Shown in pieces: positions 8,701 through 17,497 of a stretch of 64,000 nt of DNA (within the stretch, counting starts at the first letter, position 1; each line of letters begins with the position of its first letter). The notes under the pieces were generated by a model that saw nothing but the letters and a program-made list of their open reading frames with translations, was not told the origin of the DNA and searched no databases. Source of the DNA: Zhihengliuella salsuginis (GTDB lineage: Bacteria > Actinomycetota > Actinomycetes > Actinomycetales > Micrococcaceae); contig NZ_BMXK01000004.1 in assembly GCF_014651715.1 (NCBI RefSeq), positions 124,001 through 188,000 of the forward strand, written 5' to 3'. The position numbers and the translations under genes were made by a program.

Positions 8701-9957
8701 TCAGGGCCGCCGCGGACGGGCCAGGCGGCGGAGGCGCGCCCACGACACGGCGGCCAGGGCCAGGCAGCCGGCGAGGGTCGCGGCGGCGAAGAGGATGAAC
8801 GTGGCGTCGAGACCCAGCCGACCCGCGACGAGGCCCAGACCGAGGACGGGGATCGCGCTTCCGGCGTAGGTGACGACGTAGATGAGGCTGATCACCTGCG
8901 CGTGCTGGGAGGCGTCGATCGCGCCGGCGGCGTCGTTGAACGCGCCGCGGAAGGCGAGCCCCTGCGCGGCGCCGGCCAGGATGCTGCCGGCGATCACGAG
9001 CTCCAGCGAGGCCAGGTGCCCGCCGAGGGCCAGCACGCCGACGCCCGCGCCCATGGCGACGAGGGCCGGGGCGATGGTCGCCGGCGTCGCGCGGCCGAGC
9101 AGCTGGCTGACGGCGGAGGCGACGAGCGTCAGCGAGGCGATCAGGCCGAGCAGCACGCGGGACTCGATGCCGAACACGTCGGCGTAGTAGCCGGGGGCCA
9201 GCGAGAGCACCATGCCGAAGACGGCGAAGCTGAGCAGGCCGGTCAGCGCGGCGACCCAGAACTGGCTGAGGGCGTTCGCGGCGAGCCGCAGCCGGCGCGG
9301 GCGCAGGGCGCCGCGGGCGTTGCCGGGGGCCGGGGCGAGGGCCGGGCGGGCGCGCAGCAGCCACAGCGGGACCAGCACGGCGATCAGGGCCGCGCTGTGG
9401 ACGAGGAAGGGGGTCACGGTGGGGTTCGGCAGCTGGCTGAGGAGGCCCCCGATGATCGGCCCGGCGGCGACGCCGCCGGCGTTGAGCAGCAGGGTGAAGC
9501 GGCCCGCCCAGTCCTGGTGCCGGGGCAGCAGCTCGCGCAGGGCGGCGCTGCTCGCCCCGGTCGCGGCGGCGACGGCGGCGCCCTGGAGGACGCGCCCGAG
9601 CACCAGCACCCAGAGCGACGGCGCGAACGCGAAGACCAGTCCGCCGGTCAGGCCGACCAGGACCGCGATCACCAGCGCCGCGCGGCGGCCGATGTGATCG
9701 GACCAGTGGCCGTAGCAGACGAGCCCGACGATGAGGGCCAGCACGTAGGCGGTGAACGCGACGGTCACGCCGAACGGGCCCAGGGCCAGTTTGTCCTGCA
9801 GCAGGGGGTAGAGGGGGGTGGCGATGTTGACGCCGATGAACAGCAGCGCCATGACCGAGCCGGTGAGCACCACCCGGGTGGTCATGGAGGCGTCCCAGCC
9901 CCCGCGGAGCGAAAGGTCGTCGGATGCGCGCATCCGCAGCTCGCCGATGACCGTCAT
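8701..9957 (-). CDS. Major facilitator superfamily transporter
   Basis: 418 residues with twelve predicted hydrophobic helices, beginning TTRVVLTGSVMALLFIGVN. The loop between helices 2 and 3 carries the MFS motif GHWSDHIGRRAA, and VLGRVLQGAAVAAATGA resembles motif B of drug exporters, so a drug/proton antiporter role is plausible but unproven. I place the start at the ATG at 9957, preceded by AAAGGGAG; a longer frame to 9993 has no ribosome binding site. Divergent from an Lrp/AsnC regulator 134 bp away, which may control it. Confidence 0.9.
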   Translation of the reverse strand: MTVIGELRMRASDDLSLRGGWDASMTTRVVLTGSVMALLFIGVNIATPLYPLLQDKLALGPFGVTVAFTAYVLALIVGLVCYGHWSDHIGRRAALVIAVLVGLTGGLVFAFAPSLWVLVLGRVLQGAAVAAATGASSAALRELLPRHQDWAGRFTLLLNAGGVAAGPIIGGLLSQLPNPTVTPFLVHSAALIAVLVPLWLLRARPALAPAPGNARGALRPRRLRLAANALSQFWVAALTGLLSFAVFGMVLSLAPGYYADVFGIESRVLLGLIASLTLVASAVSQLLGRATPATIAPALVAMGAGVGVLALGGHLASLELVIAGSILAGAAQGLAFRGAFNDAAGAIDASQHAQVISLIYVVTYAGSAIPVLGLGLVAGRLGLDATFILFAAATLAGCLALAAVSWARLRRLARPRRP

Positions 9958-10091
9958 GCCCACTCCCTTTCGCCCGCGTTGACCACTACACATTCATGAT
10001 GGGACCGCCTGACGTTTCTGCTGCATGACGGATGACGAGATTGAGCGTAAAGTTCAAAATTGACGCCTGATGTGAGACGAAATGGAGCAGA
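9958..10091. promoter_or_regulatory. Divergent intergenic region, MFS gene / Lrp-type regulator
   Basis: 134 bp between head-to-head genes, locally AT-richer than its surroundings (for example around 10040-10065). It must hold both promoters. I could not identify a convincing operator palindrome. Divergent regulator-exporter pairs are commonly regulated by the adjacent factor. Confidence 0.4.
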
Positions 10092-10577
10092 ATGACAAAC
10101 CGCCATGGTGTGCTGGACGCCTCAGACCTGCAGCTGCTGCTGAGGCTGATGAACGAGCCCCGCGCGCAGATCAACGAGCTCGCCGACTCCCTGGGCGTTG
10201 CGCGCAACACGGTCCAGAGCCGGCTGCGGCGGCTGATGCGCTCGGGGGTGCTGCGCGACGGCGGCCGCGACGTCGATCTCGCGGCCATCGGCTACGACGT
10301 CCTCGCGTTCATCACGATGGAGGTCGACCACCGCGAACTCGACTCGGTCATCGCCGCCCTCGGCAGGAGCGACCACGTCCTCGAGGTCTTCGAGACCTCC
10401 GGCCGCGGCGACGTCTGGTGCCGCATCGCCGCGCGCGACACCCACAACCTGCAGCAGGTCCTGCGCTCGATCCTGAAGCTGCGCGGCGTGATCCGCACGG
10501 AGACGTCCTTGGCCCTGAGTGAACACATCCCGTTCCGCGCGGGCCCGTTGGTGCAACGCACGGTCGCCGATGCGTAA
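10092..10577 (+). CDS. Lrp/AsnC family transcriptional regulator
   Basis: 161 residues. The N-terminal winged helix is visible as DASDLQLLLRLMNEPRAQIN, ELADSLGVARNTVQSRLRRL and RSGVLRDGGRDVD. The C-terminal RAM domain follows (FITMEVDHRELDSVIAALGR, VLEVFETSGRGDVWCRIAA), which binds amino acids or other small ligands and mediates oligomerization. It sits divergently next to an MFS transporter and is a candidate regulator of it. GGAG lies about 4 bases before the ATG. Ligand unknown. Confidence 0.92.
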   Translation: MTNRHGVLDASDLQLLLRLMNEPRAQINELADSLGVARNTVQSRLRRLMRSGVLRDGGRDVDLAAIGYDVLAFITMEVDHRELDSVIAALGRSDHVLEVFETSGRGDVWCRIAARDTHNLQQVLRSILKLRGVIRTETSLALSEHIPFRAGPLVQRTVADA

Positions 10578-10633
10578 GCTCGGAGGATGACCTGCGCCGT
10601 GCGCGCCCGCCGACGAACGCGAGAGGAGGAACC

Positions 10634-12475
10634 GTGTCCGCGTTGACCGACCGCCTGAACCGCATCCTCCACAGCGTCCCGGCGCACCCGCTCGGCACGC
10701 CCGAGTCCGCGGCCGGCTGCCTCGACCTCGCGTACGAGCGCGCCTACGCCGAGGACCACGCGGGCGCCATCCGCTCCATCACGGCCGGCCTCGAACTCCC
10801 GGAGTCGGACCCGTCCACGCGCCTGTCCCTCTGGGGCGCCATGGCGTCGATCCGCCACCTCAGCGGGGACGACGACGGCGCCCGCCGGGCCGCCGACGCC
10901 CGCCTGTCGCTGCTGCGCTCGGCGGGCTGGGACCACCAGGCCGACATGGAGGCCGACCTCGGGTCCCTGCTCTTCCGCGAGGCGACGGAGACCGAGATGC
11001 CGCTGCTCGAGGCCGCCCTGCTCACGCACGGCGACGCGGGCGCGCCGGAACACGTCCTCGCGGACATCAAGCTGGCCCTCGCCGTCGCACTGCACTCCTC
11101 CGGGAACGAGGCGGCGCTGGAGGCGCTGGAGTGGTGCGCGGACGTGTACCACGCGGCCGGGAGGCCGGAGTCGGAGGGCGGCGCCCTGCTGTACCTGGCC
11201 CATGCGCGTGCGACGGCCGGTGAAACGGACGTCGCCGTCGCCGTGGCCGACCGCCTGCTCGAGCTGGACCTGAACCGGGCCATGAAGGCCGCCGTCTGGA
11301 TGGTCAAGGCCACGGCCAACAGCGAGCGCGGCCACGCGATCGAGGCCGAGGGCTGCGCCTTGGAGGCGCTGGACCTCTACTCGGGGGCCGGGGTGCGCAA
11401 GGGCGCCGTCTCGGCGGCGGCCGCCGTCGCCCAGCTGGCGGCGCTGTCGGCCGACCACGACGCGGCGATCCTGGCCTGGAAGATCGCCATCCAGCAGGCC
11501 GAGCGCGGCGAATTCGAGGAGACGTGGGCACTGCGCCTGGCGCTGGCGCACCAGCTGCTGGACGCCGAAGAGCACCTGCTCGCCGAGGAGGTGCTGGAGG
11601 CCCTCGTCGACCGGCTGGGCGCGTTCGGCCGGGTGACGGAGCGGGCGCGGGCGCTCGTGTCGCTCGGGCACAGCCTGCGCCACCAGGAGCGGTTCGACGA
11701 GGCGCTGGCGATGTGGCGGGAGGCCGCCGGGACGTTCGAGGAGGCAGGGCTCCCGGGCGAGGCGGCACGCACGCTCCTGGCCCTGGCCACCCTCGTCTCG
11801 CACGAGGGCGATCCCGCCGAGGCGCGCGGGCACTACCAGCGGGCCGTGGACCTCGCCCGGGACGCCGAGTCGGATCCCGCGGCGCTGCCGACGGCCCTGC
11901 ACGCGCTCGGGCACGCATTGTGCGAGGAGAAGGACGTCGACGGGCTGGGCGCGCTGGACGAGGCGATCCGGCTCGCCGACGACCACGGCGCCGACTGGCA
12001 TTCGGCGGACTTCCGCGACACCCACGCCCGGTGCGCGTGGATGCTCGGCGACGGGCGGCGCGCGGTGGCCGAGGCGCTGGACGCCGCGGACCGGTTCCGG
12101 ACCGTGTCCGACGCGGACGCCGCAGGCAACGCGGAGCTCTTCGCCGCCCACGTGCTGACCGAGTCGAAGCGGCTCGACGAGGCCGCCGCGCTCTACCGCC
12201 TGATCAGCTCGGACCACGCCGACAGCGTCGCGCACGTCAACGCCGCGCAGCGCGGCCTGGCCGACGTCCTCGACGAGCAGGGCCTGGCCCTGCAGGCCGC
12301 CGAGGCCCGCGAGACAGCCCAGCGGGTCGTGGACGAGGCCCTGGACGGCGCCGAGGACGCCGCCCACGGCGTCCTCGCCGCGGAGGAGGCCATCGGCCGC
12401 GAGGACGACGCCGGCCCGTCCGACGGCGGGCGGCGGCGCGACGAGGACGAGCCGGAAGAGCCCCGCGAGTCATGA
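10634..12475 (+). CDS. Tetratricopeptide-repeat protein upstream of a two-component system
   Basis: 613 residues, soluble, strongly helical and rich in alanine and acidic residues. Successive helix pairs of about 34-40 residues fit degenerate TPR repeats, for example ERARALVSLGHSLRHQERFD, EALAMWREAAGTFEEAGLPG and EARGHYQRAVDLARDAESDP. The C-terminal 40 residues are charged and disordered. There is no signal peptide or membrane segment, so it is probably cytoplasmic. GTG start with GGAGGA four bases upstream. The stop overlaps the histidine kinase ATG (ATGA), so the two are co-translated. A role as adaptor or sensor for that kinase is inference. Confidence 0.85.
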   Translation: MSALTDRLNRILHSVPAHPLGTPESAAGCLDLAYERAYAEDHAGAIRSITAGLELPESDPSTRLSLWGAMASIRHLSGDDDGARRAADARLSLLRSAGWDHQADMEADLGSLLFREATETEMPLLEAALLTHGDAGAPEHVLADIKLALAVALHSSGNEAALEALEWCADVYHAAGRPESEGGALLYLAHARATAGETDVAVAVADRLLELDLNRAMKAAVWMVKATANSERGHAIEAEGCALEALDLYSGAGVRKGAVSAAAAVAQLAALSADHDAAILAWKIAIQQAERGEFEETWALRLALAHQLLDAEEHLLAEEVLEALVDRLGAFGRVTERARALVSLGHSLRHQERFDEALAMWREAAGTFEEAGLPGEAARTLLALATLVSHEGDPAEARGHYQRAVDLARDAESDPAALPTALHALGHALCEEKDVDGLGALDEAIRLADDHGADWHSADFRDTHARCAWMLGDGRRAVAEALDAADRFRTVSDADAAGNAELFAAHVLTESKRLDEAAALYRLISSDHADSVAHVNAAQRGLADVLDEQGLALQAAEARETAQRVVDEALDGAEDAAHGVLAAEEAIGREDDAGPSDGGRRRDEDEPEEPRES

Positions 12476-13923
12476 CGAGGCGGTGGGTCGCGCAACTGCG
12501 GGGCGCCTCGGTGCGCACGCGCATCATGGTGGCCCTCGTCGCGCTGTCCGGCCTGACGCTCGCGATCGCGGGCACGGCGAACTACCTCGTCCAGCGCGGC
12601 GACCTGCACGCGCAGATCGACGATTCGCTGCAGCGCGAGGTGCGGGAGTTCCGCGCCCTCGCGCAGACGGGGCTCAACCCCGACACCGGCGAGGCCTTCA
12701 CCTCGGCCGACGAACTGACCTACCTCGCCATCCAGCGCTCGTCCCCCGAGGAGAACGAGGGCGTCCTCGTCCTGCAGGACGGGGCCGTGCGGTGGAGCGC
12801 CCCCGAGCCGGTCCCGGTGCGGTTGGAGGCCGACGCCGAGCTGGTCCGGCAGTTGCTCGCGCGGCCGGAGACGGACCGCGTCGAGGTGAGCACCGTCCAG
12901 ACGTCGACGGCGTCCTACCGGGCGGCGGTCGTGCCCGTCCAGCTCGCCGACGACCCCTCCCCCGCCCGCCTCGTCCTGGCCTTCGACCTCGATCAGGAGC
13001 TGGGCGAGCTCCACCGCAACGTCGGGATCTGGGCCGCGGCCGGGGCGATCGCGCTGGCCGTCAGCGCGGCCGTCTCGTTCGGACTGCTCCGGACGCTGCT
13101 CCAGCCGCTGCACGCGCTGCGCAGCACGGCCGCCGCCATCAGCGCGGACGACCTCGACGAGCGGCTCGCGGTCGACGGCAACGACGACCTCGCGGACCTG
13201 TCGGAGACGTTCAACAGCATGCTCGACCGGCTGCAGGACGCGCTCGCCTCGCAGCGCCAGCTGCTCAAGGACGTCGGGCACGAGCTGCGCACGCCGGTCG
13301 CGATCCTGCAGGGCCACCTGGAGCTGCAGGACGCCGACGATCCCGACGACGTCCGCCAGACCCAGTCGCTGGCGCTCGACGAGCTGTCGCGGATGACCCT
13401 GCTCATCGACGACCTGTCGACCCTGGCCTCCGCGGACCGCGACGACTTCGTCCAGCCGCGGCCGACGGACGTCGATGCCCTCATGGCCGACGTCCTCGAC
13501 AAGGCCTCGGGCCTCGGCGACCGCGACTGGGCACTCGTCGGCTCCACGTCCGCGAAGGCCTCGCTCGACCCCTACCGGATCACGCAGGCCCTGCTGCAGC
13601 TGTGTCAGAACGCAGTGAAGTTCTCGGAGTCCGGATCCGCGGTGGTCATCGGCTCCGAGGTCGCCGCCGAGCCCGCAGCGGCGGGCGGGGAACGACGTCG
13701 TACGCTGCGCCTCTGGGTGCGCGATGCCGGGATCGGCATCGCCGAGGACGACGTCGAGTCGATCTTCGACCGCTTCTCCCGCGGACGCAACGGCAGCCGG
13801 GCCGAGGGCTCGGGGCTGGGGCTGACGATCGTGCGCGCCATCTGCGAGGGCCACGGAGGACACATCACCGTCGCTTCGACCAGGAATGTCGGAACGGTCT
13901 TTACGCTGGAGGTACCGATCTGA
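12472..13923 (+). CDS. Membrane sensor histidine kinase (HAMP, class I)
   Basis: 483 residues. TM1 lies around residues 18-38 (IMVALVALSGLTLAIAGTA), an extracytoplasmic sensor of about 140 residues follows, TM2 lies near 185-205, then a HAMP linker (LRSTAAAISADDLDERLAVD). The dimerization domain has the phospho-accepting histidine in LLKDVGHELRTPVAILQGHL. The ATPase domain shows the N box (QNAVKFSES), the G1 box (DAGIGIAEDD), an F box (FDRFSRG) and the G2 box (GSGLGLTIV). It overlaps the TPR gene by 4 bp and is followed 13 bp later by its response regulator. The stimulus is unknown. Confidence 0.95.
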   Translation: MTRRWVAQLRGASVRTRIMVALVALSGLTLAIAGTANYLVQRGDLHAQIDDSLQREVREFRALAQTGLNPDTGEAFTSADELTYLAIQRSSPEENEGVLVLQDGAVRWSAPEPVPVRLEADAELVRQLLARPETDRVEVSTVQTSTASYRAAVVPVQLADDPSPARLVLAFDLDQELGELHRNVGIWAAAGAIALAVSAAVSFGLLRTLLQPLHALRSTAAAISADDLDERLAVDGNDDLADLSETFNSMLDRLQDALASQRQLLKDVGHELRTPVAILQGHLELQDADDPDDVRQTQSLALDELSRMTLLIDDLSTLASADRDDFVQPRPTDVDALMADVLDKASGLGDRDWALVGSTSAKASLDPYRITQALLQLCQNAVKFSESGSAVVIGSEVAAEPAAAGGERRRTLRLWVRDAGIGIAEDDVESIFDRFSRGRNGSRAEGSGLGLTIVRAICEGHGGHITVASTRNVGTVFTLEVPI

Positions 13924-13936
13924 CAAGGAGCAACGA

Positions 13937-14611
13937 GTGAGCCAGATTCTGATCATCGAGGACGAGCCGCGCATCAGCGCGTTCGTCTCGAAGGGACTGC
14001 GCTCGGCGGGATTCCACCCGGCCGTGGCCTCGAGCGGCAACGAGGGGCTCAGCCTCGCCATGACCGGGGATTTCGAACTCGTCCTGCTGGACGTCGGCCT
14101 GCCGGACATCGACGGCTTCGAAGTCCTCCGCCAGCTCCGCGACGGGCGCAACGACGTCCCCGTCATCATGCTCACGGCCCGCACCGGGCTCGACGACACC
14201 CTGGCGGGCCTCGGCGGCGGGGCCGACGACTACCTCGCCAAGCCGTTCCGGTTCGAGGAGCTCATCGCCCGGATCCGGCTCCGGCTGCGGCCGGCGGCGA
14301 ACGGGGCCAGCGTCGCCCAGGAGCAGGAGAACACGCTCAGCCACAACGGCTTCCGGCTGGACCTGCGGGCCCGCAAGGCGGAGGTCGACGGCCGGAGCAT
14401 CGACCTCTCGGCGCGCGAGTTCGCCCTTGCCGAGGCCTTCCTGCGCAACGCGGGCCAGGTCCTCAGCCGCGAGCAGCTGCTCTCGCGCGTGTGGGGGTAC
14501 GACTTCGACCCCGGCTCCAACGTCGTGGACGTCTACGTGCGGTATCTGCGCAACAAGCTCGGCTCGTCCCGCATCGAGACGGTCCGCGGGGCCGGGTACC
14601 GGTTGGGCTAG
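13937..14611 (+). CDS. OmpR/PhoB-family response regulator
   Basis: 224 residues. The receiver domain has the acidic pair in LIIEDEPRIS, the phospho-acceptor aspartate in LVLLDVGLPDIDGFE, a threonine in IIMLTART and the lysine in DYLAKPFRFEEL. The C-terminal winged helix reads LSAREFALAEAFLRNAGQVL, SREQLLSRVWGYDFD, VDVYVRYLRNKL. A GTG start at 13937 follows AAGGAG with six-base spacing. An in-frame ATG at 13886 lies inside the kinase gene and is not used. Its stop overlaps the stop of the convergent acidic-protein gene at a CTAG. Confidence 0.95.
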   Translation: MSQILIIEDEPRISAFVSKGLRSAGFHPAVASSGNEGLSLAMTGDFELVLLDVGLPDIDGFEVLRQLRDGRNDVPVIMLTARTGLDDTLAGLGGGADDYLAKPFRFEELIARIRLRLRPAANGASVAQEQENTLSHNGFRLDLRARKAEVDGRSIDLSAREFALAEAFLRNAGQVLSREQLLSRVWGYDFDPGSNVVDVYVRYLRNKLGSSRIETVRGAGYRLG

Positions 14612-15111
14612 TCCTCGTCGCCGTCCACGTCGTCGTCGTCGCGGTCGTCATCGTCGTGGTCGTCGCGGTCGTCGTCCGGGGCCTCGGGGGTGGCCGGCTG
14701 GACCGTGGTCTCCCGTGTCGGCTCCGCCTCCCGCGTGGCCGGGGAGGGCGCCCGGGTCGTGGCTGGTGCGGGTTCGGCCGGGGCGGGCGTGGCCTCCGGT
14801 TCGGTCTCCTCCGGTCTGGTCTCCACCGGGTCGGGGCGCGGCGAGTCCGCCGACTCACCACTCGAGCCTCCGGAGCCGCCGGAGCTGCCGGAGCCACCGG
14901 AGCCGCCGGCCTCCTCGACCGGTTCGCCGGTCGGAGCGGACGACGCCGGGGCGGGCGACGAGGCCCCGGCCGAGCCGCCGGCGGGGTCGACCTCGATGAC
15001 GCCCCGCCCGAGGTCCTGCTCGGCTCCGATCATCTCGCCGGCCACGACGGCGCCGCCGCCCGCGATGATGAGTCCCATGGCCGCGGCCATGGCCCAGGCC
15101 TTCGTCTTCAC
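14608..15111 (-). CDS. Low-complexity acidic exported protein
   Basis: 167 residues; no family recognised. The N-terminus is a signal peptide or single membrane anchor (KTKAWAMAAAMGLIIAGGGA). The middle is rich in Pro, Ala, Thr, Glu and Gly-Ser repeats and looks like a cell-wall-spanning linker. The last 25 residues are almost pure Asp/Arg/His (DDDRDDHDDDDRDDDD), which might bind divalent cations. The coding sense is supported by the signal-like start and by its fit between neighbours, but low-complexity GC-rich frames can be spurious. It overlaps the response-regulator gene tail to tail by four bases. Confidence 0.62.
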   Translation of the reverse strand: MKTKAWAMAAAMGLIIAGGGAVVAGEMIGAEQDLGRGVIEVDPAGGSAGASSPAPASSAPTGEPVEEAGGSGGSGSSGGSGGSSGESADSPRPDPVETRPEETEPEATPAPAEPAPATTRAPSPATREAEPTRETTVQPATPEAPDDDRDDHDDDDRDDDDVDGDED

Positions 15112-15195
15112 GGTCTACCTCCAGCTCGTCGTGTCCCGGCCGCTCCGCCGCCGTCGTCCCAGCATGGCGGACCGGCATGAGACGCGGAGGAGACC

Positions 15196-15217
15196 GAGAT
15201 GAGAGTCCTCTCATCTC
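15196..15217. repeat. Inverted repeat, 10-bp perfect arms with 2-bp centre
   Basis: GAGATGAGAG and CTCTCATCTC flank a TC centre. It begins 10 bp after the stop of the phosphotransferase gene and 85 bp before the start of the acidic-protein gene, all read on the minus strand. It could be an operator for the latter or a transcript-end hairpin for the former. There is no U-tract. Confidence 0.5.
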
Positions 15218-15226
15218 CGCGGGCCG

Positions 15227-16501
15227 TCAGGACGGAACACGCGCGAGCAGCCGCTCGGCGGCCTCGAGGCGGCCCAACGCCGCCGGGACCCACTCGTCGC
15301 CCTGCCCGGGGACCCTCGCGCCGGCGACGAGCGAGACGGCCACGCCGGCCGCGCTCCCCCACAGCGCGCGCGGGTCGCACCGCTGCTCGAAGACCTTGCC
15401 GAAGTGGTCCAGGGCCTCGCCGATGTAGACGTAGCGGGGGTCGACGGCGGGGAGGACCGCCACGTGCCCGAGCAGGCAGGCGAGGTCGTCGGCGCGGCGG
15501 CCCGGCCCCACGTTGTCGACGTCGAGCAGCCCGACCAGCCGGTTCTCCTCCATGAGCAGGTTCGCCTCGTAGAAGTCGCCGTGCGTGGGCACGATGGGGC
15601 CGCGGTCGGCCGCCTCGAGCGCCGCCTGCACGCCGCGCTCGAGCTCGTCGATCCGGTAGGCGGCCTGAGGCAGGGCGGTGCGCGCGGCGCTCGCGTAGCG
15701 GTCCACGCGGTCGGCCCACGCGGGGCGGTGCGGCAGGTCGACGACGGCCGCCGGCATCCGGTCCAGGAGCCCGACCAGGACGTTCGGATCCAGGCTCCGG
15801 CCGCCGTCGTGCATGATCAGGCGCGAGAGCGACGCCCCGGAGAGCTCGGCGAAGGCGGCGACGCCGTCCTCGTGGTGGGCGAGCACCTCGGGCACGGGCA
15901 GGCCCGCGGCGGCGAGGATGCGGCTGCGCTCGACGAGCTCCCCGGCGAGGTCCGGACGCATGACCTTCAGGTAGATCGCCCGTTCGGTCAGCTCGGGCTC
16001 GTCCCGGGCGAACGAGGCCCGCAGCACGGCGCGGCGCAGCGGGCGGTAGGCGACGGTCTCGAGATGGGTGAGGCGGTCGCCGTCCCCGAACGCGGCCTCG
16101 GCGCGCTCCGGGATGGCGGCGGAGGCCAGACCGGGCAGCTTGGGGTCGCGGGGGTGGCGCCAGACCGAGACGACGAGCTCGTCGAACCCCTGCGGGGCCA
16201 CCTCGTACCCGGGGATGCGCAGCTGGGTGTAGGGCGTGGCGCCGAGGTCGTCGGCGACGGGCCCGGGCAGATTCTCCGTGGTGAGGCCGACGAACCCGCT
16301 GCCGTCGCGCAGGGAGTAGAGGGCGCTGATGCCCGCCCCCGGGCGGTGCTGCAGCTGGACCTGGGTCGGCTGCAGCGTGTCGTAGCTGCTCGGATCCATC
16401 CCGAGCCCGGACGCGATGAGCCGGCCGGCGTGGTCGTTGACGAAGGCGAGCTGGCGCTCCTCAGGCCAGCGTCTCGCTGCGTCCGGGGAGCCCATGCTCA
16501 C
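15227..16501 (-). CDS. Aminoglycoside-phosphotransferase (APH) fold kinase
   Basis: 424 residues. The C-terminal half carries the APH/choline-kinase catalytic loop HGDFYEANLLMEENRLVG with the catalytic aspartate, followed by the metal-binding LLDVDNVGPGRRADDLACLL. The first half (residues about 1-190) includes lobe-1 strands and a kinase lysine candidate in AIYLKVMRPDLAGELVERSR. Small-molecule kinases of this fold act on sugars, choline, homoserine or antibiotics; nothing here supports antibiotic resistance. Three ATG codons cluster near the start. Its neighbour upstream is a membrane protein of unknown role. Confidence 0.82.
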   Translation of the reverse strand: MSMGSPDAARRWPEERQLAFVNDHAGRLIASGLGMDPSSYDTLQPTQVQLQHRPGAGISALYSLRDGSGFVGLTTENLPGPVADDLGATPYTQLRIPGYEVAPQGFDELVVSVWRHPRDPKLPGLASAAIPERAEAAFGDGDRLTHLETVAYRPLRRAVLRASFARDEPELTERAIYLKVMRPDLAGELVERSRILAAAGLPVPEVLAHHEDGVAAFAELSGASLSRLIMHDGGRSLDPNVLVGLLDRMPAAVVDLPHRPAWADRVDRYASAARTALPQAAYRIDELERGVQAALEAADRGPIVPTHGDFYEANLLMEENRLVGLLDVDNVGPGRRADDLACLLGHVAVLPAVDPRYVYIGEALDHFGKVFEQRCDPRALWGSAAGVAVSLVAGARVPGQGDEWVPAALGRLEAAERLLARVPS

Positions 16502-16529
16502 ATGCCTTCGGTTCCGGCGTTCGCGACCG

Positions 16530-17264
16530 TCAGGCGCCGCGGCGGCGCTGGAGGACGTCGTCGAGGTTGATGCGGCCCGCGGCCTGCGCGTGCTGGATGC
16601 CCGGTGCGGCGGCGACCGGCTCGGCGGCGGCGGAGGACTTAGCCCGGGTGTCGGCCAGGATGCTCTTGACGTTCACCGGCTTCTTCTCCTCGGGGCGCTG
16701 CAGCGGGGCCGGCTCGGGCCGCGTCGCCTTGTCGGCGTCGACGTAGGTCGGCCTCGGGACGGCGACCGGCTCCCAGGTGCGGCTCTGCTCGAGGGCGCCG
16801 GTGGTGGCCACGGGACGCTGCGCGTTCTCCCTGGCGGCGACGCGGCGGGCTTCGGCCCGCAGCTCCTGGACCGTGAGCTGGCGCTCGGTCTCGCCCGATC
16901 CCGGCTGCGCGTCGAAGACGTCGGAGCTGCCGTGGACCGGCTCCTCGGCGGCGACGATGCCGGCCACGGCGGCCATGGCGTCGCTGTAGGTGCGGTTGAT
17001 GCGCTCCAGGACGCGGCGGCGGCGGTCGCGCACCGCGAGCGAGCGCAGCGACACGAAGGAACCGGCGAAGACCGCCGCGGCGGCCAGCGGCCACAGCCCG
17101 GAGACGACGCCGAACGGGGCCAGCAGAACCGTGACGACGAAAGCGCCCAGCGCGGCCACGCCGACGAGGGCGAGGCCGAGGCGCCCGTAGCGCACGCGGA
17201 GTCGTCCCTGGGTCGCCTGAGTCTGGCGCTGCTGCTGGGTCTCGCGCGGTTCAGTCGAGTTCAT
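16530..17264 (-). CDS. Hypothetical protein with two membrane segments and disordered C-terminus
   Basis: 244 residues. A polar N-terminus rich in Gln/Arg/Thr (residues 1-30) is followed by two hydrophobic segments around 37-58 (LGLALVGVAALGAFVVTVLL) and 64-82 (LWPLAAAAVFAGSF). The rest is charged and proline-rich, ending in a short conserved-looking INLDDVLQRRRGA. No enzyme motif is seen. The start at 17264 has GGGAGGACT just upstream; the longer frame to 17381 lacks one. Similar proteins occur in Micrococcaceae with no assigned function, as far as I know. Confidence 0.75.
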   Translation of the reverse strand: MNSTEPRETQQQRQTQATQGRLRVRYGRLGLALVGVAALGAFVVTVLLAPFGVVSGLWPLAAAAVFAGSFVSLRSLAVRDRRRRVLERINRTYSDAMAAVAGIVAAEEPVHGSSDVFDAQPGSGETERQLTVQELRAEARRVAARENAQRPVATTGALEQSRTWEPVAVPRPTYVDADKATRPEPAPLQRPEEKKPVNVKSILADTRAKSSAAAEPVAAAPGIQHAQAAGRINLDDVLQRRRGA

Positions 17265-17444
17265 TGGGAGTCCTCCCGGTGCTGGCCGTGCCGGCCGTGC
17301 GGGTCGGTATTGTACGTTTTCAGTGCCGCCGGATGGTGGTAGCGGCAGTGCGGACGCCGGCTGCCACCTGCGACCACACACCTGACGTTACGTCGGGATG
17401 CAGAGCTGACCTCGGATTACTCGCGGTGTGTCTGCCACGAAACT

Positions 17445-17456
17445 CACATCGATGTG
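17445..17456. repeat. 12-bp perfect palindrome CACATCGATGTG
   Basis: It lies in the 233-bp gap between the GNAT gene and the membrane-protein gene, 180 bp upstream of the latter. The site could be a repressor operator. Perfect 12-mers occur by chance often enough that this is weak. I see nothing else definite in the gap. Confidence 0.3.
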
Positions 17457-17497
17457 CTTTATCTCGCACAGCCGCGGCACGCCGGGCGCCCGGGACG

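Noticed and set aside
8186-9364. 392-residue NUDIX with a long N-terminal extension
   Set aside because: The first 235 residues are antisense-type Arg/Pro-rich sequence over the MFS gene; the leaderless ATG at 8659 fits.
14611-14700. GTC-rich simple repeat taken as a tandem repeat or CRISPR-like array
   Set aside because: It encodes the Asp-rich tail of the acidic protein; units are irregular codon repeats without spacers.
15227-16501. Aminoglycoside resistance gene
   Set aside because: It has the APH fold, but the family is broad and nothing in sequence or context points to antibiotic substrates.
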